64,000 bases of DNA from Lycorma delicatula (GCF_047948215.1 NC_134455.1:152750575-152814574), one strand, 5' to 3'. Shown: positions 9,362 to 22,462, counted from the first letter of the stretch. The notes: generated by a model from the sequence alone, not told the origin. Numbers and translations are program-made.

Positions 9362-12300
9362 GTAAGTAATTTTTTGAATTATTTCATATAATTTATATAT
9401 ATGTTCTAATTTGAACATATGTTTATTATATTAATTACATAAAATTTTACTTGTTACACTTAAATAATCTTTAAAAAAAATAATAATAAAAGTAAAGAAT
9501 TTTAGGACGTGTTCTGAATGTTAAATAAATTAAAAACTTCGTTTTATATCATCAGAAAACGCTATCTTTTTGAGTTATAGCTTGTGAAAAATTTCCCACT
9601 AATTTCTTCTCCAAGGATAAAAAAAATATTGGAACTGAAATTTTAGGGTAAATTTGAAGGTTTCATTTGGCTCTGACTTGAAAACCTGTATAAAACTGGT
9701 TCTGGATCTATCTCTACTAATATTGGAAAATTTTATTGTAAATCTCCTTAGGTTGTTCTCGTAAAACACAAGTTTTTAGGTTTGGCGTTCAATAATTTCG
9801 TTAAATTTCCTTAAAAAAAAAAAATTTGAACAAAATTTGTAGAAACTTAAATTCTGAGAAAATTTGTATAAGTAATATCGACTGAACATGAGAGTTTAAG
9901 AAATATTACTTTTATTAAAAAAAAGAAGAAATTAACCAAAACGTGGTCGAAAGTTTCAACATTAAAAGAAAGGAAAACAACTAAAACGTAGTAGAAAAAT
10001 TCATTATTGTAGTTTTGAACCGAAACAAGAATCATTTCAAAATACATAAGGTTGTATTAAGGAGGTCTTCCTTTTCTTGAAGTTCTTTTCTTGAAATAAA
10101 ATAATAGTTGATTTTGAGAATATTGATTTCGCAAATAAAAAAAAAATTCGACCTTTTATAAATGGGGGTGTAAACTCCCCTTTATTAGTCTAGCTGCTGG
10201 TAGACTGATTACATTGACTTAAATACCGAACGTTGCAATTTTTTAAAAATGTATGAAGTTTGAAAATTGTAACTCGCGATGTTCCCACACACTTTAATGG
10301 TTTACAAGATCCCACTATAAGTACTTTCACTGTGGTTTTATACTTTCCCTTATTTCAAAATATACAATTTATTTACGATTTCTACAGATTTATAGATGTA
10401 ATTACGATAGCTGTCTTTGTTAAATAGATCTGTGTGTATTCTCTACAGCAACAAAGTGCCAGTAAATAAAAAAAATGTAAAATTATAAAAAGAAGATTTT
10501 TAACAAAAGCGTTTAAAAAGATTAATGAGATTAAATTAATGTAAATTAGAGTAATATTTCTGATAAAAGTAATTTTTCTGATATGCTGAATTGACGTGAA
10601 CCGGCTTATTGATAACATGCCAAAACCAAACCGATCTGCAATTTTCATTAAAAACTAAGGAAGGAATTAAGATGTTATGCCTGTACACGTAAATTTATAT
10701 ATTTATAGTGTTAGATTAGCAAGAGTGTCCGATTTCAACCGGATGGTGTACCGCTATCATTTATACAAGTGGTAAATATTGAAATTCTAATGAGCATTTT
10801 TAAATGTGAGATTCATCAAATTCTCATAATTTATTTACTTTAATTTAGCAATTACAGTGATCATTTCCTAATAGTGACTAATGAAAGATGAATTTTGTAA
10901 TTTATGAAGTAATGCACACTCTGAACGGAATTCGAATCCTGAACGTCCCGGTTTTAATTAAGAGTACTGAAGGGAACAGGAGTCTTCCCAGTTGAGACAC
11001 GATTAACTAAATAGTTTTTAATATCTTAAAAAATAAATTTTGAAGGAAAAAACGACTAGAAAATCAAAATGATTTTTCATTCATAATTTTAAGATAGAAA
11101 TAATTCATTTCAATCTTAAACGAAGTTACAAATTTTTGTTTCTGATTTGTTTGACATCGATGAGGTTTTCATCAATGTTCTTGAAGAATTATTTAGCTTG
11201 GAAGTAAAGTATGCATTTCATTAATTTATATTTTTTTAATAAAGGTGTTTAAGGGACTTAAAAGTTCTTTAACAAAATTAAATGTCATCAGTCTGGTTCT
11301 TATCTGTGTGAGCAACATGCCGTAAACTTTCTGCATCATACAATTTGTTTCTGGCCCCCAAGAAACATCGCAGTTTGTAAAATAAGAAATTGAATGGGCC
11401 AATATTCAACGAGTTAAAGGGGTAAAAAGATCATCTCACATGGAAAGGAAGTTTGAACCTCTTGGACAATAATTTTAACTTTTTTTAAAATGTAAACCAC
11501 AAGGTTCCAATTTTGCAAAACTTTTTACATAATGATTTATTTCTCTACTCTAAATAATCATATTAACATGAAAGGGTAAAAAAGAGGCAAAATTAGGGAT
11601 AAGGAGTTCACGTAATTATTGTATACCCTTTTACGTATACACATATTAAATTATGTAGGAATTTTTCATATCGGTGCAGTGATTCTTGAAATCACCGTGG
11701 ACAAAGAAACTTGTCCATGGCGACCTCATGGTAAACTTGTGTAACAATGCAAATATAGGTAGAGCAAAGCCTCAGACTTTTAAGAAACATTAGTAAATGT
11801 CGCAAAAAATATTTTAATATATCTCATTGATCTGTTTAAGTATAGTAAAAGATTATACAAAATCTAAGAGGAAACAAATAATTCTAGTTCCAAATGATAG
11901 CTAAAAATAAACTCTTGCGAAGTTCTGCGCAAGATGGTCGACTTTTCGTTAATTTAATTTTGTTTTAATATTTTAATATATATATATATTTTTTTAATTT
12001 TGTTTAATATTGCTAACAATAGATAGCGAAGATAAAGAAAAGTCAACTTTCCATCTTGCAGCATCATAACGAAACATGTCTCTAATTTTGCTCTGCTCAG
12101 ATCTTTTCGACATTAAATTGATCGTAAATCAGTAACGATTCAACCAATCTTCATGAAATTTTCCAATGCACAACTTCAGATAAACTACTACAGCGCATCT
12201 AAATTTCAGTGAAACTGATTAAGTAGTTTTGAAGATATTCGAGCCACTAATCTTTATACATCGGCCTATGCATATATATAATTTAATTGAACGGTATTTT

Positions 12301-12734
12301 CGTACTTCTCATACCTTAAAATATAAAAAAAATTATTTTCACACCCTCCCCCCTTCCCATTATGCGACCAAAATTAATACCGTACTTTTCTTCGAAAAGT
12401 CGGTAAAAAATACAAATTATACGAACATTTTTTAATAACAGGCTATAATTCTCTTTTTCAGTTCAATTTTAAAACATGATTTGCTGTTATTAGTTAAATT
12501 CCAGTGGGCATCTTGAAGAATTAATATTCTATTCGTAACACATACACACCCACTCATCCACACACAGCGCGCGCGCACACACACACACACGCACACGCGC
12601 GCGCGCGTATTTGTGTGTATATATTTTTTTAATATATGAATATATTAAAAAATATATTTTATAATTGGATGACTAATACATATTGTATTAATACATCTGG
12701 AAACTATTGTAATGTATATCGTTATGTTTTACAG
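9362..12734 (+). other. defensin 1 intron
   Basis: GT...AG intron of 3373 bp. Its first ~950 bp (to about 10310) are duplicated at 34166-34925. A B-box-like stretch (ATTCGAATCC near 10930) hints at a decayed SINE, but I cannot outline one. An alternating purine-pyrimidine tract sits at 12560-12609. No other coding signal is seen. Confidence 0.85.
12560..12609. repeat. (CA)n(CG)n alternating tract, possible Z-DNA
   Basis: About 50 bp of alternating CA and CG dinucleotides, including GCGCGCGCGC runs, 125 bp before the exon 2 acceptor. Sequence of this kind can adopt Z-DNA in vitro; a role here is unproven. Confidence 0.8.
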
Positions 12735-12916
12735 AATACCCGAAGTATGAACCTCTGGAAGCTGTTCATCTAAGAATCCGCAGAGCGACCTGCGATCTTT
12801 TAAGCGTTAGTACACAATGGGTCACGTTAAATCACTCAGCTTGCGCTGCTCATTGCTTACTTATAGGAAGAAGGGGAGGCCGATGCATTGACGGTGTCTG
12901 CAACTGTCGAAACTAA
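12735..12916 (+). CDS. Def: defensin 1, exon 2 (processing site and mature peptide)
   Basis: Follows the acceptor TTTTACAG and completes the split Glu codon. It encodes the propeptide end (YEPLEAVHL), the furin-type site R-I-R-R, and a 43-residue mature defensin starting ATCDLL. The six cysteines (precursor residues 54, 71, 75, 85, 90, 92) fit C-x16-C-x3-C-x9-C-x4-C-x-C, the insect CS-alpha-beta defensin pattern. The GGRC gamma-core is present and the peptide is basic. Insect defensins mainly act on Gram-positive bacteria by damaging the membrane or binding lipid II. The stop codon is TAA at 12914-12916. The peptide resembles hemipteran defensins; the name rests on motif and architecture. Confidence 0.95.
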
Positions 12917-12935
12917 ATAGTATCAATTTATATAT

Positions 12936-12945
12936 AATAAATAAA
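12936..12945 (+). terminator. poly(A) signals of defensin 1
   Basis: Two overlapping AATAAA hexamers lie 20-30 bp after the stop codon and are followed by an A-rich stretch. Confidence 0.75.
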
Positions 12946-12959
12946 TTTAAAAAAAAAAA

Positions 12960-14040
12960 AGATTAACAAATAAAGTATTTTGTTTTTAAATATTTGTTTT
13001 ATTTACTACCCTTTTTATATAAATATATGTTTAGGCTGAATAAGACCCGGCTTTACCTATACCTAAAACAGCCATTTTTAGGATTATTTTACGAAAGATA
13101 AGTCGCTCAATAAATTCACAGTTTGCAGGACTGCTGTTGCGTTAATGGTGAAGAAGCCATAAAATATAAGGCTATTGAGCGTAGATATCAACTCTTAAAT
13201 GAGTATAAAATTATATAAAACATTTACCTCAACATTTAAAATTAATTTGCGTTTTTAAAATGTCCCCTCTCGAAGGTAAGTGTTTCTCTTATTGAGATTA
13301 CTGATAATAATACAAAAGGTAATCAGGATATTTGAAACTCAAAAATAGTTATCCCGCAATACAGAAGTTAAAATGTTTGTTATCCAAACAGCAATATTAC
13401 GTTAACTTTATAGCAAAATAAATCATAAAGGAACGTATTTTTTTCTTTCAGTAAATGAAATTTATTTTCGTTAAAAATTTATATATTTTAATGGTTTTCG
13501 ATTTAATATTAAAAAAAAAAAAATAAGTAAAATAGTTCTCAAACATAAAAAAAACTTCCCGAAATAACGGAAATGACGAGATTTATCATAATAAGAAACG
13601 AATTTTAAAACGAATAATAAGAAACGAATAATAAGAAACGTACATAAAATAACTCGTACTACCGAGATCATAAACTAATCTCTTTATTTTAAAACGCCGT
13701 AAATATGATATTTTACTTTATAATTACATATGCGTTTATTTAAGTATAAAAAGCTTTTTTGTTAGGGCAAATTGTGTGCCCTAATTTCTTGAAATTTTGT
13801 GTAATGAGAAATCAATTACAGAGAGACGTAATTTTTCATTTCAGTATTTTTTTTATAGCTTTTATCTTTTGCTCGAAATAAATTTACTGCTGGATTACGA
13901 GATGAACTGCAACTTCCTTTAAAAAAATAAAATAAAAAATCATTGAAATCTATTCATTTAATTAAATGTAAGCTTTGAATTTACAAAAAAAATTAAACAT
14001 ACAAAAGATGCATACATGCTAATAAAACTATACATGCTAA
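12960..14040. other. no gene recognised
   Basis: AT-rich sequence with A-tracts. The open frame on the minus strand near 13.5 kb is low complexity. I see no gene or clear repeat. Confidence 0.6.
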
Positions 14041-14045
14041 TTAAA

Positions 14046-14610
14046 CTTTTCACGCCGTGGTTTAGTAGGGGATTTGGCGAGGTAGATTCTTTCCTTACTC
14101 AGTTCCTGTCGAGTCATGACTGCTTCAGGTCATATCTGTACACCAGAGAGCGCGGGTACGCCAGTATCGTGAATTAGATCCTGCTACATAGGGCACTTGC
14201 CTGGTTAAGAGCCCTGAACATACAGCGTAACAGACTGACCCTTAAGCAGGTTCAGAGAAGGATGTCTCGAGTCTTCTCGGACTACAGAACTGAAGCAGTA
14301 TTCGTTATCTCCGGTACTCCGCCAATAGACTTGGTGGTACGGTTGAGGGAAGATAAGGCGTTGTTCTACTAGATAGGTGGCAGTCCAGATAGGATGAGTC
14401 CAACAAGGGAGATGAATATACAAGTTTATTAAATGAGTCGCGTCGTGGGTTAGTAGCGGATTTAGAGAGGTAGACTACTTCCTTACTCAGTTCCTGACTA
14501 GTCATGGCTGCTTAAGGTCGTAACTGTACTCCAGGGAGCGCAGCGAAGACGACCTGTGCCTATATTTTGGCCTCCTTGATGATGTCGAGCACGTGATTTT
14601 CGTGTGAGAT
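14046..14610 (+). mobile_element. R1/Loa-like LINE fragments, tandem pieces
   Basis: The first piece reads LTQFLSSHDCFRSYLYTRER, the end of a LINE RNase H/zinc-knuckle region. Then 14205-14373 reads RLTLKQVQRRMSRVF...YRTEAVFVISGTPPIDLVV, the C-terminal part of a reverse transcriptase of the R1/Jockey group. The first motif recurs at 14485-14550 and is followed by FGLLDDVEHVIFV, then a stop where the zinc-knuckle Cys should be, then DRW. So two overlapping 3' fragments of one family lie in direct orientation. Both are broken. Confidence 0.75.
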
Positions 14611-16100
14611 AGATGGACCATTTAAAATCAATAAACTATTTTAAATTTATTACTGAAATAAATAAATTAATAAATTATTTCTGTAATTTTACTGACTAAA
14701 TAAAACAACTTTTGGATTTCTGGTGTTTTATGCTTTCCTATTTGAAGTATAATAATTAATTTAAATTATTCAGAATTTTCTTTTTAGTTTTCTATTTTGC
14801 CCCACATTATCTTTTTTCTTTTGAAATTAATGTTTCTTCTAACAAATCATTTTTTTTGACAAAGATTGTTATCCCTTTCTCAAATTCCGTTCATTCTCAG
14901 ACCTCATTCTTGACTCACTCCCTTTTGCACTGGATCAGGGTTTTTTTATTTTTTACTTTAATCAGAGGTATCTGAGTTAATACAAACATTATTAATAACT
15001 TTTAAACTATACAGTGAATTATACAAATTACACTGAGATATTAACGTATAACATAGTGCACTCTAAGGTTTTATAAATAATTCAGAGATCCAAAAAATAT
15101 CATGACCTTGAAGCTACGTGTAACTGTACAGCAATAAGAATCAACTTATATGAAAGTAAGAAAGTAAATATACAGATAGAACTGGGGTTAATGGAATATA
15201 AAAACTGTAATTGAATAAACATCAATAACGATAAATTTTTATTTATTCTTTAATCGCAATAATTACTTGGTTCTGATAGTTAGAATTACAAAAATATTTA
15301 TAAGGCAACAAAAATTACAAATATTATATTTATCAAGGTATATATCATATTTTTAAATAAAAGCTAAAAATTGATAAAATTAAAGGCTATTGTAAAATAT
15401 AACATTTTAGTCTTCTAAATTTTTATTTTTTCTCTCATATCTATTAGGATTGATGATGTTTCGCATCATCACATATCTCTTTATCAATTTATTGGACTTT
15501 ATTATCAAAGCTGTTTACAGAACATTCTTCCCTGTAAATTATAGTACTTTTTATTTATGTTTATCACCTAAATCTCTTCCTGCAAAATGTTGTTGTTCAA
15601 TTAATTCATTCTTATACAGTTTCTTTCTGTACTAATTACACTAATCTATTTATTCAACCAGTGAAGAATCAATTGTATTTTTGATCCATATACTGACTTA
15701 GGCAGCTGGTATAATTTATCATGTTTGTAAATCTTTCTTCCTCTGATTCCATTATTATGATATTTATTTCAAATTTACACAAAGGATCTCTATATAAATT
15801 TGTTTAAAGTAGATTTCCTTCAAATTGCTCGACATATCTGGAACCAAACATGTGTCAGTACACATGTATTGTTCTTTCTTTCTGACAATTAGATGTCAAC
15901 AATTATGATGGTGATTTCTTGAAAGTGAGTCAATTTTTAATACTAAAATAAATAACTAAATGGGTTGGAAGCTCAGTAAAATGTACAAAGAAGAACTGGT
16001 CTGTTTATCGAAATAGCAAAATATTTATTACCACACTGCTTGAAATGAAGAAACTTGAAGTTTTAGATGTTGTTGAGCCACATGGCATGCTGAATATTGT
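14611..16100. other. no gene recognised
   Basis: AT-rich sequence with no supported open frame, RNA gene or outlined repeat. Confidence 0.55.
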
Positions 16101-16102
16101 AG

Positions 16103-16371
16103 AAGGCCTCAACTCAAGAAGTAAACATGTTGAGGCCTTGTTTACTTTTATCAAAGAAGAAATGTTTGATAAAACATCAAACATTTCTTCTCGTGTTTAA
16201 TGTTTTAACAAGAGAAGAAATGGAAAAGCTTTGTGTACTTATGCCATGTTTTAACCTTTAATTAATCAACTGTGATTGAAAGGGATGTATCATTAAGGTT
16301 GACAGTCCACAAAACCTTGTGGACTCTCAACATAACAAAATTTACAGTCAACCGACTGTAAATTTTGTTAT
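16103..16371. repeat. cluster of four short-loop inverted repeats
   Basis: Perfect or near-perfect foldbacks lie in a row. 16103-16113/16129-16139 has 11 bp. 16155-16170/16176-16191 has 16 bp with a 5-nt loop. 16298-16312/16317-16331 has 14 of 15 paired with a 4-nt loop. 16332-16349/16354-16371 has 18 bp with the loop AACC. The sequences are unrelated to each other, so this is not one amplified element. No gene overlaps them. Confidence 0.85.
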
Positions 16372-16776
16372 TGTCATTAACTAACTTTTTTGTTTTACTT
16401 TCAATGAAACAGTTTAAGGTGACACTTAATGTCATAGATAGGAAATTAAAGATAGATAGCAAATTGCTTCCCAGCAGCAGAATACAATTATTTTATTAAA
16501 ATGAATTTTTATCATATACTTTTTCATTAATATTTCTGCAGATGATTATGCTGTGTTTACTGTGTCTATCGCTGAAGTAAAATTATTCTATTACTGTTAC
16601 AATCTGTTTCATAGCCTATTAGTTTTGGTACATTTGAATACATTTTTAAATATAACTTATACTTTGTTGAATAATTTAAATTGAATGTATTATTTGGCTA
16701 AGCCATCATCATGTCCAAATATTACTTGTTCATTAATTATATTTTTACTCTTGTTTTTATTAAGTACAGTTTTTAC

Positions 16777-17400
16777 TTCCTTGTATGAAGTAAATGAAGT
16801 ATTATGATCGTGAAAAATGTTGGTTTCCAGATTTCAACAGAAATATCCATTTTGACGATCCCTGTATCCATTTTGATTAATTTCGGTGTGACATCTGATG
16901 TACGTATGTATGTATCTTGCATAACTCAAAAACGATTAGGCATAGGATGTTGAAATTTTGCATTTAGGACTGCTCTAATATCTAGTTGTGCACCTTCCCT
17001 TTTGATTGCAATTGACTGTATCAAAAGTGTCCAAAAAAAGCCCTCATTGAGAGCTTTTCAACGATATACTGGCACTTATTTTCATTGGTTCCAGAGTTAT
17101 AGCAAAATAAAATTTTAATTAATGAAATATTTGGATGTTAGGGGAAGGCATGTGGTTCAAATCAGACTTATCTCCTTTTTTTTAGAATTTAAATATATTG
17201 ATTTAAATAATATATTAACCTCTCATTGTAAAAAAAATTATGATGAATAATAATCCAATAACAAAAAAAAAGAAAGAAAATTATCAGAAGTTTTAATGAA
17301 ATAAAATTTATGTATTTTTCATTAAAAAAAAAAAAAAAAGTAAATATAATTTAATAGGCGTAGTAGGAAGTCAAGTGTTTTCCATATCAGATTTTTTAAG
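16777..17400 (+). repeat. dispersed non-autonomous repeat (copy 1)
   Basis: Diverged match to 22733-23380, with shared phrases such as ACGTATGTATGTA, GGATGTTGAAATTTTG and an end near AATAGGCG...GAAGTCA. A tail fragment also occurs inverted at 1818-1866. No coding capacity is seen. Class unknown. Confidence 0.7.
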
Positions 17401-19214
17401 AGTAACATGTAAATTTACTGCTATTGATTTCAAATATTGAAATGTTTTCTAAACTTCAAAATATGTATTTATTTTCCCTAATATGGTCTGCATTGTTAGA
17501 TTTTTGTTTATTGCATCTATATAGTATGTAAATGTTACTGTAAGCAGTTTATATAATTCCTGTTTGTCATTTCTATCGAGAATTTTTTTTTCAGTTTTAC
17601 TTTTTGCACTTTTATTTAAAAGAATATGTGTTTTTTTTTCATATCTATAATATATTTTAAAATATGAAAACTGTGAAGATATATTTTTATTATTTCAGCC
17701 AGTGAAAAAATTGGACTATTCTACTAATATTACATTTCTACTTATAACTATTATATTAAAAACATATGAGTGCTTGCATGTGCCCTCTCTGAAGTTTTTT
17801 AATAAGGAAATAGCAACTTCAATTTTAAAAAACCCATTGTTATTCTCATCTCCTAAATAGTAGCTTTATTTATATACTCCACTCTACTGTATGCTTTAAT
17901 TCATGAAATACTGGAATATGAACTACTTTTACAGAATCCTGAATAATTTTTTCCGCAGTTCGCTTTTGAAGAGTTTTCCTACTTTTCTTTTGCAAGAGCA
18001 TTTTTGAATAATTTGGTATTTTATCAAAACTTAACATTTAAATTATCTAAAATATTGAAAATTAAAATCTTCATCCAAAATCATAAAACAGATAAGAAAC
18101 AAATAAAGAGATTTCATTGACATGTTACTATTATTTCATCTGCCAACATAAATGAACTGAGATGTAGGAAGCATTTGACAGAAAAGAGAATAAATTTCAA
18201 ATGACCTCAATAAGAAAATAAAATACAGATCTTAAAAATGGTATTAAAACATTTGATCCTAAAATACAGGACAAAATAAATGTGTTTAAAAGTATAAAGT
18301 TGAAACTAATATTCTTTATATCACTTTCATTATTAGATCATAAAACCTTCAATAAGTATAGGTATTTCTAAACAGGTCTATTTCCTAGTAGGTATTTCAA
18401 TAGTTGGTGTCTAAACAGGTTTGAGGAATAAGTACATAACAACACACAATGGAACTCTTTTCATATATTTTTGTTAAGATTATAAAAATATTATTCAATA
18501 TGCAAGCATAAGATCAACAGTCTGGTACATAAATTTCTTCCATATTTAGAATTACTTTTGAACAAGCTTTAAGTTATCCATATCAGAAGGCAATACGTTG
18601 AGTTAATGAGCTCATACAGGTCGAAAGTGTGGGTCTTATTGCTCTGTGGTTTTTTGCTTTTTTAGTTTGTTTTTCGGTGTGCACTTTGGATGATAGTAAA
18701 GTTTGGTGCACCATTATTGGATGTGTTTTTCACTTTTTAAGATTTCTTGGATAACAGACTGATCTTTTATACTGTTTTTTAGTGTATCGACCTTATTGCA
18801 ACTGGCAATACAGGCTGTAGTTGCATGTCTTTCTGTTGTACAAGAACTGACAGAACAGTCAGCTGTTCACTTGTTCATAAGTGTCTGACATCATAGTAGA
18901 ATTAAGCAAGGACATACGAGGTGAGCCAAAATTTAACTAAGTGTTTGGATGATACAAGAAGATTCCTTTTCTTCCCTATAACTCCCTTTAGACTCCACAG
19001 ATAACCTTTTTGTCCGATTCTATCAGTTTTGGGTCACTCTCTTTCTTTTGGCAGGGTGCTCCAAATTTGATCCAAAAATTATCATGTGGGGTATAGTTGA
19101 ACTTGGTTTGAAGAAGATGATCCATATCTATAAGGTTTTTACTGGCCGATGCTCCGGCATGAAGGAAAGACCAAGTAAGGCACCCGATGCGGCATTACAG
19201 CCTTTTCTTAAGGC
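17401..19214. other. no gene recognised
   Basis: AT-rich. A local direct repeat near 18361-18420 (GGTATTTC...CTAAACAGGT, twice) is the only structure noted. Confidence 0.55.
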
Positions 19215-19379
19215 TGATTGCCGAATCTGCCTTTTTTTAAATCGGAAGATTGACATGAGATACATAATTTTAAATGTAAAGGTCTACGAGAAAAATCATG
19301 GCGCAAACCATTTCTCGATAAATTCTTTCGTTTTCGAGTTATATGCAATCGAATTAGCAAACATTTTCCGTGTTCTGGG

Positions 19380-19620
19380 CTAATAGTGAGGTGGCGCCCG
19401 ATCTTGTTGAAGCCTTAACTTGTCTAATTGTGTCAAAGGTTTTCCGGATATTTGGTAAAATCCTACTCGCTAAAAACTTGCATTTTACATCATTAACGGA
19501 AGTTTTTGTTCTCTCGGTGAGAGGAAGATTTCTTACAGTACGATAATCGTTGCACATTCTTAGCAACAGCTGATTTATTTGACACCTTTATTTGACGTTA
19601 AATAAATCACATACCTCTTC
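19380..19620 (-). mobile_element. Tc1/mariner-superfamily transposase remnant (copy C), internally deleted
   Basis: On the minus strand the N-terminal piece CNDYRTVRNLPLTERTK runs into SRILPNIRKTFDTIR, joining regions separated by about 430 bp in copy B. The C-terminal part is also deleted. It lies inside the right duplication arm. Confidence 0.75.
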
Positions 19621-21811
19621 ATTCTCTATCAGCGTATCGGTAAACCGTCAACTAAAGGATTTATTACTATTTGATAAAACTAATTGAATAAAAGAAGATA
19701 ATAATAAAATTTTCACTAGGGAACAAATATTTGAATCAGTGCAACTTAGTTTCCGAATACGTAATTAATTTGAAGACAACTTAACACTGTACTTGTATGG
19801 TGAAGTAAGAAGTCAAAATTAGAAATTTAATAACCTGCACTGATGTAACGCGGATCAAAACGCAATGTTGTCATGTAACAACTGATTTACGAGTCCTACT
19901 CTAAATCTGTAACACATTATACAAATTTAAAAATTTGTTAGATTAATTTTTTTCTAGAATTTATTGTATAGGGTCGAAAACATTTAACTAAATTTTAAAA
20001 TTCAATATAATGAAAACTAAAATAAATAATATTAGTTGACCTAGCTATTTAATTTGTAGTAGTATTCCAAATTACTAGTTATGGTGTATTATTATTATTT
20101 TTATTATAATTATTATTACCAGTGTTATTTATTATTTTTAAGACTCGTTTTACCTCGTTTGACTTATTATTTTACCCCGTTTTATTACTTCCACAATTTT
20201 TTGGTTTTTACAAATTTTATTCCATATAACTCGACGCATTTAACGAAAAAAATGTTTCGTCATCGTTTTACGAAAGCTTCGCCATGCACTACGTTCGGTC
20301 AGAAAAAATTGAAATCCCCACATCTGCACTTTTCGCATTAACTCCCTTCTCGCTATCATAAAAATAGAACCTTTATTCCTAGTTTTCACATAAAACTATA
20401 AACCCTATAACTATTTGTATTTCGCAAAATTAGCTCGATATCTGTATTGTCAGAAATGTGGGCTGTTATAGAGAAATTATCAGCCCTTTTACCCAGACAA
20501 TAGATCCTGTTTATCCCTAAGTTAGACCTTACTTGCAAATAATGATAGCAAAAATTGCGCATACGATTTTATAATCGTTTTCTTTATTGCATTTCAGAGA
20601 TTTGGGTAACAGATTACTCCTACGTGCCCTATTCTGAAGGTCAACTTACTGATATTGTGCTGTAAGCTGTTTAACGTAATCTTGTCAAAATTTTATTTTC
20701 TTCCACAAGTTCTGCATCAGAATCGTACTAGTTAAACTCCTCAAATCATCTTCTCTTACCAAATTCGCTAACTCAACATATTGTCGCGTATTCGTGGTTC
20801 GACAAGGATATTGAGAGACTAACAAAAGTGAAAATGTCTTGATAATATAATTTACTACTCTAAAAATACATAAATAAAATAAAGAATAATATTTATAATT
20901 ATGTATAACATACAAAATAGTAATTCTAATAAAAAGAAAAAAATTGATTTAATGATGATTAAATTATAAATACGAAAATACAGCACACTTTACTAACACC
21001 GTTCGTTATAATGACGAATAGAAGCTAATATTGCATTAACAATAAGGTAACAATAGAAATATCTGAAATTCATACAATTCACTTTCTGCAAGTATTATTA
21101 CTTTTACTGTTTATAAAAGACCTACCCTATACTTTATGAATGGTGAGAATATTGTCATTTATTTATTTCACTCTTATTTATAAATACGAGTAAATCATGG
21201 AACAGCTTCTTGTTCTCAACCTCTGTCCACAATGAAAAGTGTCGTGACGCACTCTTCACTCGTTGTTATCAAACACTCACTGTTATCGCTTTTATCGCAG
21301 AATCACAAAACTTGAACTTGAAAAGCTACTGCCCGCTGGTCCCCGACAGTGTTTATAACTCCTGGCCTGCAGTACCAGTACCCGACAGTCCTTTTTATTA
21401 TTGAAGTGTAATTATTTACGTTTTTGTAATATTTAGTTTTTGCAACCATACAAAAGTTTAGTTGTACTTTCTGCCTGTTTAAGTCATCCCAGTTTCCCAG
21501 AATTTAATTTTCAGTAGATGATTGTGGATAGCTGTAAGGAATGGGAGGTGTGGAGAAATTCAATTAATCAATATTTTAATGTAGGACAAAATTAATTTAT
21601 TTATTTCACTCCAGTCACAAAAGTCTTCCTCCCAGTTATCAACCACGCTTCGGTTTCTTTTATAAGATTGGAAATGAATATTTATTTATTCTGTGTAAAA
21701 GTAACCAAGCTTAATCGGGTTTCGATTCTTCAACCTTCCGTATGAAACGCATAAAACTAGCAAACATCTACGGAGGTCATAATGTGTATGTTATCAAACA
21801 GTTATTTTATT

Positions 21812-21903
21812 CGCGCGCGTACACACACACATTCTGAATGTGTGTGTGTGTGTGTTTGTGACATGTGTCTATATATACGTGTGTATATATATATATATAT
21901 AAT
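21812..21903. repeat. CG/CA/TG/TA compound microsatellite
   Basis: Runs of CG, CA, TG and TA dinucleotides at the end of the identical arm core, counterpart of 4789-4812. Confidence 0.85.
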
Positions 21904-22216
21904 TATTCAACTAATTAGGAATGAGGTAAATCTAACAGCAAATGCCAATAAAACTGTTGCTGTTATTATTATTAATGTATTTCCGTGCTAGCGCGTGTAG
22001 TTTATTAACAATAATTGAAGATTCCAGCGGCATGATGGACCTATCACGTACATTCTGATTAACGTGGCTTTATTCTTTTTCTTGTGATTTAAACATGAGA
22101 AGATAAGTACAGTAATTCCCCCTGAAATTTCTTATAGTACTGTAAATTACAACAAAATAAATTAACTTTCTGAAAGGTATGACTGCATCAAAACAAATAT
22201 TCTCCGTTATTTTATA

Positions 22217-22242
22217 GGGGATCCACAATTATTTTATATAAA
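22217..22242 (+). promoter_or_regulatory. defensin 2 core promoter: kappaB-like site and TATA box
   Basis: GGGGATCCAC at 22217-22226 is a kappaB-like half-perfect site (GGGGAT core). TATATAAA at 22235-22242 follows after 8 bp. The block GGGGATYCACAAT is shared with the defensin 3 promoter. The start codon is 115 bp downstream of the TATA box. Confidence 0.6.
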
Positions 22243-22356
22243 TGTACCTACAGAAGCAAGGTAGGTATCATTCGAAGTCAAGACGTCAACTATTCACAAT
22301 AGTAATACTGAAGATCATTGTGCTAAAAAAATTTCGTCTAGTAATATAAAATAAAA

Positions 22357-22462
22357 ATGAAGTTCAACGTAATGTTTTTTTTATCAGTTTTAACATTAAT
22401 GTTTGCTGTATTTTTACAATCATCAACAGCTTATGCACAACCAGATGGATTTAATGAATACG
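22357..22462 (+). CDS. Def: defensin 2, exon 1 (signal peptide and start of propeptide)
   Basis: The ATG at 22357 opens a 35-codon exon of a 95-residue preprodefensin. Residues 1-25 are a signal peptide beginning MKFNVMFFLS and ending QSSTA; the propeptide then starts YAQPDGFNEY. The exon ends in phase 1 at G|GTACGT. It aligns with exon 1 of defensin 1, with one extra codon. The gene stands immediately after the right arm of the inverted duplication. Exon 2 is 2.87 kb downstream. Confidence 0.92.

Larger units (their letters stand above)
19215..22190 (-). repeat. right arm of large inverted duplication
   Basis: Reverse-complement partner of 4512-8262. The stretch of about 20060-21815 is almost identical to 4806-6560. 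The remainder is more diverged and carries two deletions relative to the left arm. It ends about 27 bp before the kappaB-like site of defensin 2, so this arm directly abuts that promoter. The open frames here have exact twins in the left arm and are not genes. Confidence 0.9.

Noticed and set aside
10925..10990. B-box-like ATTCGAATCC as a tRNA gene or intact SINE
   Set aside because: No A-box at the right distance, no cloverleaf and no recognisable SINE body.
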